Below, piece after piece: positions 22,379-27,124 of a DNA stretch of 27,124 nucleotides. The stretch comes from Candidatus Aenigmatarchaeota archaeon (lineage in GTDB: Archaea > Aenigmatarchaeota > Aenigmatarchaeia > QMZP01 > JAFGSV01), in assembly GCA_020343635.1 (NCBI GenBank), contig CP070804.1, positions 715,202-742,325 on the forward strand, written 5' to 3'. Numbering within the stretch: position 1 is the stretch's first letter; every line of letters starts with the position of its first letter. The notes under the pieces were generated by a model that was not told the DNA's origin, did not search any database, and saw nothing but the letters and a program-made list of their open reading frames with translations. The position numbers and the translations under genes were made by a program.

Positions 22379-23071
22379 ATGAATGTTTCTGTTGCGGTCC
22401 CGGCATACAACGAAGAAAGCGTTCTAGGTGCATGCCTGCGCTGCCTGAAAGAGCAGACAGTTCCATGCGAGATAGTTGTGTGTGACAACAACTCCAGGGA
22501 CAGAACTTACCAGATAGCAAGCAGGTACGCAGACAGGGTCGTCAGGGAGAAGAGACAGGGAGTTGCTCATGCCTTCAACGCAGCCTCGAAAGCCGCTACA
22601 GGAGAACTGATAGCCTTCACGGGGGCCGACTGCTGTGTCCCTCATGACTGGATAGAAAAGTACATTCCTGCATTCCATGACCCGCATGTCATTGCATGCT
22701 TCGGTCCAGTACATTCCACAGGCAAGAGCTACAGGAGGACAATGAAATACTACAGCATCTTCCACCGCGTTTTGGTGAAGCTCAAGATAGCCTGGGGAAT
22801 ATCCGATGCGAACATGATAGTAAGGAAGCGCGTGTTAGAGCACGTAGGCTACTTCGATCCCAAGGTACAGATGATGGAAGATTCACACCTGATAAGCAGG
22901 ATAAGGCGTTATGGCAAATTCCGGTTCTTCGTTGACAATATTGTAATGACGTCACCAAGGAAGTTTGAGAAGGAGAAACTGAGAAGAATATTCTTTAATT
23001 ACTTCATATCACTTGTTATTCTGAAGCTCACAGGAAAGCTCAGCCACAAAAGATTAAGCAACGTAAGGTGA
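22379..23071 (+). CDS. Glycosyltransferase family 2 protein
   Basis: The GT-A fold is clear: VSVAVPAYNEES-type start (VAVPAYNEESVLGACLRCL), nucleotide-binding IVVCDNNSRDRT, and GVAHAFNAASKAATGELIAF followed by TGADC as the metal-site equivalent of DxD. The acceptor-side acidic motif is MMEDSHLISRIRRYG. Length is 230 aa, a minimal soluble GT2; the C-terminus has one moderately hydrophobic stretch (RIFFNYFISLVILKL) that could associate with membrane. GGTG lies 5 nt upstream of ATG. It is divergent from the UbiA-family gene, so both may act in envelope glycan or glycolipid synthesis. Donor and acceptor cannot be deduced. Confidence 0.88.
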   Translation: MNVSVAVPAYNEESVLGACLRCLKEQTVPCEIVVCDNNSRDRTYQIASRYADRVVREKRQGVAHAFNAASKAATGELIAFTGADCCVPHDWIEKYIPAFHDPHVIACFGPVHSTGKSYRRTMKYYSIFHRVLVKLKIAWGISDANMIVRKRVLEHVGYFDPKVQMMEDSHLISRIRRYGKFRFFVDNIVMTSPRKFEKEKLRRIFFNYFISLVILKLTGKLSHKRLSNVR

Positions 23072-23086
23072 GTTAAAAGTTAAAAG
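23072..23086 (+). promoter_or_regulatory. TATA-like box upstream of pheS
   Basis: GTTAAAAGTTAAAAG lies directly after the GT2 stop. Transcription about 25 nt downstream would begin near 23105-23112, just before the GGTGAT SD at 23114-23119. Confidence 0.45.
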
Positions 23087-23122
23087 CTGAAAACAATAAT
23101 TACAACATCGCAGGGTGATTTT

Positions 23123-24370
23123 ATCTACAGGCTGACAGGGGAAGGTAAGAAATACCTCAAGACGGGTCTCCCGGAAGAAAGGCTCATAAAGATAGTCAAG
23201 AAGCCGTTGACGGTGGCCGAGGCCAGGAAGAAGACACCAGACTTCAGCATAGCCCTGTCTTGGGCCAAGAAGAACAAATGGGTCAGGATAGAAAAGGGAA
23301 AGATAGTCATAGTCAAAAAGCCAACCAAGATAGAGGAGAGAGAAGCGCTCAGAAATATCGACTTGAAGAAGCCGGTAGGGGAACGGATGCTCCGTGTTCT
23401 GATAAGCAGGAAGCTGGTGGAAAAGGTCAGGAAAGACTCGTACAAAAAGATCAAGAAGATGGCTGGGAAGGAAGTCACCACCCTCAGCCCGGAGCTGATA
23501 AAGACAGGCATGTGGAAGCATGTGAAGATAAAGCCCTACAACGTAAGTGTCCGCGGCGAGAAACTATATCCCGGGAAAAGGCAGCCATACAACAGGTTCC
23601 TTCTGCAGGTCCGCCAGAAACTGGTGGAGCTGGGTTTCAGGGAGATGACAGGACCAGTAATAGAGAGCGAGTTCTGGAACTTCGATGCCCTCTTCCAGGC
23701 GCAGAGCCATCCCAGCAGGGACTGGGCCCAGACCTACACGCTGAAGAAGCCCAGACAAGGATTCCTGCCTTCGAAAAAGCTTGTGGAAAGGGTCAGCGCT
23801 GCGCATGAGAACGGCTGGAAGACAGGGAGCACCGGATGGGGATACAAGTGGGATCCCATGAAGGCCGCAAATCTCATGCCGAGGGCACACGGGACCGCAT
23901 GCTCTGCGAGACAGCTTGCCAGGGGAGTGGATGTTCCAGGGAAGTACTTTGCCATTAAAAGGTGTTTCAGGCCGGATGTCATAGATGCAACGCATGGTGT
24001 TGAATTCAACCAGTGCGAGGGAATAATAATTGATGAGAGCCTGAACTTCGAGAAGATGCTGGGCATACTGAAGATGTTTGCCATTGAGATTGCAGGGGCT
24101 GTGGAGGTGAGGTTCTATCCTGACTATTATCCCTTCACGGAGCCTTCAGTACAGCTTTCGGCAAAGCACCCGCAACTAGGCTGGATAGAGTTCGCAGGCG
24201 CAGGCATATTCAGACCGGAGCTTACAGAACCGCTTGGTGTGAAACAGCCTGTACTGGCATGGGGACTTGGCATAGACAGGCTGGCAATGTGCAAGCTGGG
24301 GATTAAGGATATCAGACATCTATTCAGCCAGGACATAGACTGGTTAAGGAGACAGAGGGTGACGGTTTGA
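23123..24370 (+). CDS. pheS: Phenylalanyl-tRNA synthetase alpha subunit, probable ATC start
   Basis: PheS is the catalytic subunit of the (alpha-beta)2 PheRS. The core has FWNFDALFQAQSHPSRDWA, HGTACSARQLARG, motif 2 (KRCFRPDVIDATHGVEFNQ) and motif 3 (AWGLGIDRLAMCKLGI). Homology clearly extends upstream of the first usual start (TTG 23207): the same frame encodes IYRLTGEGKKYLKTGLPEER, which is the archaeal PheS N-domain pattern. No ATG, GTG or TTG occurs in that frame back to the stop at 23081. The ATC at 23123 is placed 3 nt after GGTGAT, exactly as ATG is in S17e, so I propose ATC as start. The protein (415 aa) lacks the first ~60-residue winged-helix segment of typical archaeal PheS. Confidence 0.88.
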   Translation: MYRLTGEGKKYLKTGLPEERLIKIVKKPLTVAEARKKTPDFSIALSWAKKNKWVRIEKGKIVIVKKPTKIEEREALRNIDLKKPVGERMLRVLISRKLVEKVRKDSYKKIKKMAGKEVTTLSPELIKTGMWKHVKIKPYNVSVRGEKLYPGKRQPYNRFLLQVRQKLVELGFREMTGPVIESEFWNFDALFQAQSHPSRDWAQTYTLKKPRQGFLPSKKLVERVSAAHENGWKTGSTGWGYKWDPMKAANLMPRAHGTACSARQLARGVDVPGKYFAIKRCFRPDVIDATHGVEFNQCEGIIIDESLNFEKMLGILKMFAIEIAGAVEVRFYPDYYPFTEPSVQLSAKHPQLGWIEFAGAGIFRPELTEPLGVKQPVLAWGLGIDRLAMCKLGIKDIRHLFSQDIDWLRRQRVTV

Positions 24371-26028
24371 TGCCAACGATAGAGGTAAACTACCAGGACC
24401 TGCAGACGCTTGTGGGGGAGCACATACCGCTAGACGTGCTCCAGGAAGAGGGCATCTTGTACGCCAAGGGAGAGATAGAGGAGATTGAGGGAGAAGTCCT
24501 AAAGGTCGACATAAAGGACACCAACAGACCGGACCTGTGGAGCGCAGAGGGGATAGCGAGAGAGTTGCAGGGAAGATACGGCACGAAAAAGGGCCTGCCT
24601 GCATATGCGGTGAAGCCCTCCGGTCTGACTGTAAAGGTAAGCCCCAAGCTGAAGAACATAAGACCTCTTACGGTCTGCGCGGTGGTGAAGAAGCTTAATA
24701 TCACCCCCGATGTGCTCTCGCAGATGATACAGTTGCAGGAGAAGATCTCCGTAACCTTTGGCAGGAACCGGAAAGAAGTCGCGATAGGAGTTTACGACCT
24801 TCACAAGATAAAGGGCCCGATAAAGTTCACCTCGGTGAAGCCTGACGGCATAAGATTCGCCCCGCTGGAATTCAACCAGAAGATGACACCAGCAGAGATA
24901 CTCAAAAAGCATCCGAAGGGATTGGAGTATGGCGGTTTACTGAAAGGTTTAAAGGAGTATCCGCTATTCATAGATTCCGCGGGAGAGGTACTTTCCATAC
25001 CCCCAATAATAAACTCCAACCACACAGGAAAGATCAGCACGGCCACGGGGGACATTTTCATCGAGTGCTCGGGGTTCAACTTCAAGTTCCTTGTACCTGC
25101 GCTCAACACAATAGTGGCAGCACTCGCAGACAGGGGCGGGCAAATACAATCCGTCAGAGTGGACTACCCGGATGGTGTCAGGCACACCCCGGACCTGAGG
25201 CCGAAGAAGACAAAGGTCAATGTAGATTATGTCAAAGAGGTTTCCGGGCTGAAACTCAGCAGGGGCCAGATATGCGAACTGCTTGAAGAGGCCAGGTACG
25301 AGACCAGGCCCAAAGGCAAGTCCATAGAGCTGCTTTACTCCGCCTACAGGCAGGACATAATGCACCCACGTGATGTCATCGAGGACGTCATAATATCCTA
25401 TGGCTACAACAGGATAAAGCCTGTCTTCCCGAAACTGGTCACAACAGGGGGTGTCAGTGACATCGAGAAGTTCAGTGATGCAGTGACAGACGTGATGATA
25501 GGCCTCGGATTCCAGGAAACGCTTTCATACATGCTGACAAACAAGAATGCCCTTTTCGGCAGGATGAACCTCCCTGAAGGAGACGTAGTCGAGATAGAGA
25601 ACATAGTTTCATCCAACTGGTCGGTCTTCAGAAACTGGCTGATTCCCGCTAACATGGAGTTTCTAGCCAAAAACAAGCACAGGACATACCCCCAGAACAT
25701 ATTTGAGGTCGGGGACATCATCACACCCGACCGCGCAATGGAGACCAAAACCAGAGACCGCAGAAGGATTGCAGCATCATCTTCAGGGGCCAGAACGGGC
25801 TATGAATACATGGCGAGCGTTCTTGACGCACTGTTCTCTTCCCTAGGACTGGAATACCAACTTGTGCCTGCCAGACACCCGACATTCATAACAGGAAGGG
25901 TCGCAGAGATAAGGTATAACAGGAAGTCCGTCGGCATACTGGGCGAGATACACCCCAAAGTACTGAACAGCTGGGATATTGAGAATCCCGTGGTCTCATT
26001 TGAAATAGATTTGGGCAAGATTTTATGA
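24370..26028 (+). CDS. pheT: Phenylalanyl-tRNA synthetase beta subunit (archaeal type)
   Basis: The 552-aa protein begins MPTIEVNYQDLQTLVGEHIP, the archaeal/eukaryal short beta subunit. It has KDTNRPDLWSAEGIARELQG (B1), the B3/B4 editing domain (FGRNRKEVAIGVYDL, IINSNHTGKI), the B5 region (TKVNVDYVKEVSGL) with DVIEDVIISYGYNRI, and the inactive class II-like core (FQETLSYMLTNKNALF, FEVGDI, VGILGEIHPKVL). The bacterial C-terminal anticodon-binding domain is absent, as expected. The start ATG 24370 overlaps the pheS stop (TGATG); GGTG lies 8 nt upstream. Its stop overlaps the next tiny ORF as ATGA. Confidence 0.96.
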   Translation: MPTIEVNYQDLQTLVGEHIPLDVLQEEGILYAKGEIEEIEGEVLKVDIKDTNRPDLWSAEGIARELQGRYGTKKGLPAYAVKPSGLTVKVSPKLKNIRPLTVCAVVKKLNITPDVLSQMIQLQEKISVTFGRNRKEVAIGVYDLHKIKGPIKFTSVKPDGIRFAPLEFNQKMTPAEILKKHPKGLEYGGLLKGLKEYPLFIDSAGEVLSIPPIINSNHTGKISTATGDIFIECSGFNFKFLVPALNTIVAALADRGGQIQSVRVDYPDGVRHTPDLRPKKTKVNVDYVKEVSGLKLSRGQICELLEEARYETRPKGKSIELLYSAYRQDIMHPRDVIEDVIISYGYNRIKPVFPKLVTTGGVSDIEKFSDAVTDVMIGLGFQETLSYMLTNKNALFGRMNLPEGDVVEIENIVSSNWSVFRNWLIPANMEFLAKNKHRTYPQNIFEVGDIITPDRAMETKTRDRRRIAASSSGARTGYEYMASVLDALFSSLGLEYQLVPARHPTFITGRVAEIRYNRKSVGILGEIHPKVLNSWDIENPVVSFEIDLGKIL

Positions 26029-26120
26029 AAAATGTATATTTCAAGATGCCGGTTTATGCAGCACTTTTCTTAGTGGCTATTACTCTGATAGCATCTTTTT
26101 TATGGACGTTCTCACACTAA
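26025..26120 (+). CDS. 31-aa membrane ORF, candidate frameshift upstream half
   Basis: The small ORF starts in an ATGA overlap with the pheT stop. It encodes MKNVYFKMPVYAALFLVAIT and then a few hydrophobic residues to a TAA, i.e. one membrane helix. Codons 24-26 are TCT-TTT-TTA, a T_TTT_TTA slippery heptamer in the correct phase. A -1 shift there leads into the 87-aa ORF and would give a ~113-aa protein with an extra N-terminal helix. The alternatives are a separate microprotein, a real frameshift mutation, or a one-base homopolymer error. No family can be named for the fragment alone. Confidence 0.55.
   Translation: MKNVYFKMPVYAALFLVAITLIASFLWTFSH
26096..26102 (+). promoter_or_regulatory. 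T_TTT_TTA slippery heptamer (candidate -1 frameshift)
   Basis: The heptamer is in frame with the 31-aa ORF (codons TCT TTT TTA). Slipping back one base places the ribosome at ATG GAC, the first codons of the 87-aa membrane ORF. This is the classic X_XXY_YYZ form. I did not find a strong downstream stem by eye. Confidence 0.4.
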
Positions 26121-26365
26121 CATTCTTACTCTTCATCGTACTCTTGATTTTTCTCAAGTTTGATTACAGGAAAGGGGATGTCTACTATATTATTATTGCC
26201 GCAATACTCGGACCGATAGGAGAAATCATATGCGTCTATTTCGGTGTATGGAGTTACGCAAATCCGACTTTCCTCGGAATACCTATATGGCTTCCTTTAG
26301 CCTGGGGATTGGCTGTGCTTGCAATAAAGAGAATAGCTGTTATAATTTCAGAAATAAGAAAATAA
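26102..26365 (+). CDS. Small polytopic membrane protein, 87 aa
   Basis: Three hydrophobic segments are visible (LTFLLFIVLLIFLKF, VYYIIIAAILGPIGEIICVY, and WLPLAWGLAVLAIKRIAVII). The signature GPIGEIICVYFGVWSY, then NPTFLGIPIWLPLAWG, is a recurring pattern of small prokaryotic membrane proteins (I recall it from DUF2878 or carotenoid-biosynthesis-related families, unverified). ATG 26102 has no SD, and homologues of this kind usually have an extra helix before this point. It is therefore probably the downstream half of a longer protein begun at 26025. It is AT-richer than pheT and is followed directly by the convergent MinD gene. Confidence 0.7.
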   Translation: MDVLTLTFLLFIVLLIFLKFDYRKGDVYYIIIAAILGPIGEIICVYFGVWSYANPTFLGIPIWLPLAWGLAVLAIKRIAVIISEIRK

Positions 26366-27124
26366 TTACCTTAGCCAGCCGAAGAGTCTGTGGCTTATTG
26401 CTGATCTCGGCCTGTAATTCTCACCGATAAGCCTGGCTGCTATGCTCATAATATGCTGTGATGCAGGAGACATGGGCTTGTGGACAAGAAGCGGTTTCTT
26501 GTTCGCTCCAGATTTGGGAACCTCAGGATCTTCCGGAACCTTTCCGAGTATAGGAGCTTCAAGGAAGTTTTCCACTGCCGGCAGTGAGAATTCATGCTTC
26601 TTTCCCCTGCACCTGTTAACTATCACCCCGAGATTATGAGTTCCGTACTTCTCGGCAAGGTTTCCGAGTTTAAGTGCATCTGTCAGTGCCGGCAATTCAG
26701 GATTTGTAACAGTTATCATCTCGTCTGCTGCCTCAATAGCTGAAAGTGCTTCCTTGCCCAGTCCTGCAGCGGAATCAACAATTATGAAGTCGCATCCGCC
26801 TACGAGCTTGTAGAAGATGTCGACGAGCTCATGGGAATTGGCTACCCTCAGCTTCTTCAGAGATATGTCAGAAGGCAGCACCGTGAAACCCGCCGGGTGG
26901 TAGTAAAGGGCATCGTTAAGCCTGGCATCTCCGTTAAGCACGTCCTGAAGGGTAACAGGGTAAAGGGGTATTCCCAGATGGATTCCAAGGTTGGCGGTTG
27001 TAAGGTTGCCGTCGATAGCTATTACGGATTTCTTGAAATTAGCAAGCGCGCTCGCAAGATTAGAGACTAGTGTGGTCTTCCCCACACCACCTTTTCCGCT
27101 TGCGACCGTTATTATTCGAGTCAT
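26366..27124 (-). CDS. minD: MinD/ParA-type P-loop ATPase
   Basis: The deviant Walker A motif KGGVGKT (residues 10-16) follows MTRIITVAS. Other MinD elements are IAIDGNLTTANLGIHLGI (Walker A'), FIIVDSAAGLGKEALSAI (Walker B) and TNPELPALTDALKLG. The C-terminus (AISHRLFGWLR) is short and amphipathic, like a MinD membrane-targeting helix. Length is 252 aa. The ATG sits on the last three bases of the window, so an upstream extension cannot be excluded, although the MTR start before the P-loop is normal. Archaeal MinD homologues organise polar and surface structures (archaella, pili, chemosensory arrays), which fits the pilin-rich window, but linkage is inference. D-GN in place of D-A-D is a small deviation in Walker A'. 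Confidence 0.92.
   Translation of the reverse strand: MTRIITVASGKGGVGKTTLVSNLASALANFKKSVIAIDGNLTTANLGIHLGIPLYPVTLQDVLNGDARLNDALYYHPAGFTVLPSDISLKKLRVANSHELVDIFYKLVGGCDFIIVDSAAGLGKEALSAIEAADEMITVTNPELPALTDALKLGNLAEKYGTHNLGVIVNRCRGKKHEFSLPAVENFLEAPILGKVPEDPEVPKSGANKKPLLVHKPMSPASQHIMSIAARLIGENYRPRSAISHRLFGWLR

Overview
The window is archaeal. It carries both topoisomerase VI subunits, aIF1A, a Dim2/Pno1-like KH protein, ribosomal protein S17e, archaeal-type glycyl- and phenylalanyl-tRNA synthetases, NreA, a tRNA-splicing endonuclease, and tRNAs with bulge-helix-bulge (BHB) introns. The compact layout (ATGA overlaps), many pilin-like surface proteins, multiple non-canonical tRNA introns and a short PheS suggest a DPANN-type lineage (Micrarchaeota, Aenigmarchaeota or a relative). 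That placement is an inference; no 16S is present.

Region 1 (1-10740, minus strand) is a surface-protein gene run. Read 5' to 3', it holds a small pilin-like protein, four or five more membrane-anchored pilin-like proteins (several with the K-G/A-Q class III signal pattern), a 627-aa pilin-like protein, a 1524-aa secreted protein with about ten cysteine modules alternating with beta-type domains and ending in membrane segments, and a second secreted protein that runs off the left edge. Most internal junctions are ATGA/TAATG overlaps or short gaps, so the proteins probably form one cell-surface assembly. No assembly ATPase or platform protein is in view.

Region 2 (10775-13773) holds two DNA-repair genes, nreA and an HhH-GPD glycosylase that lacks the EndoIII lysine. 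Divergent from them, across a 37-bp gap, is another pilin-anchored protein with a GATase-like region.

Region 3 (13805-18721, plus strand) is an information-processing block: aIF1A, Dim2-like KH, top6B, top6A (110-nt overlap), tRNA-Asn(GUU), tRNA-Phe(GAA), endA, S17e and a RaiA/HPF-like protein. The two adjacent tRNAs contain four introns, three at non-canonical positions (30/31, 22/23, about 59/60). The EndA encoded directly downstream keeps the catalytic Tyr and His but has Ala where the catalytic Lys should be.

Region 4 (18712-22297, minus) carries a two-domain dCTP deaminase-like gene with its own promoter, glycyl-tRNA synthetase, and a UbiA-family membrane protein. Region 5 (22379-26365, plus) carries a GT2 glycosyltransferase, pheS (whose best start is an ATC codon behind a GGTGAT Shine-Dalgarno), pheT, and a tiny membrane ORF joined to an 87-aa membrane ORF through a perfectly phased T_TTT_TTA slippery heptamer. 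A MinD-type ATPase (minus) closes the window. There is no CRISPR array, insertion sequence or rRNA. No stretch over 300 bases lacks a gene.

Two initiation modes are visible: many genes have GGTG 5-6 nt before the start codon, and others have a TATA-like box about 21-33 nt before the ATG and no SD, implying leaderless mRNAs.
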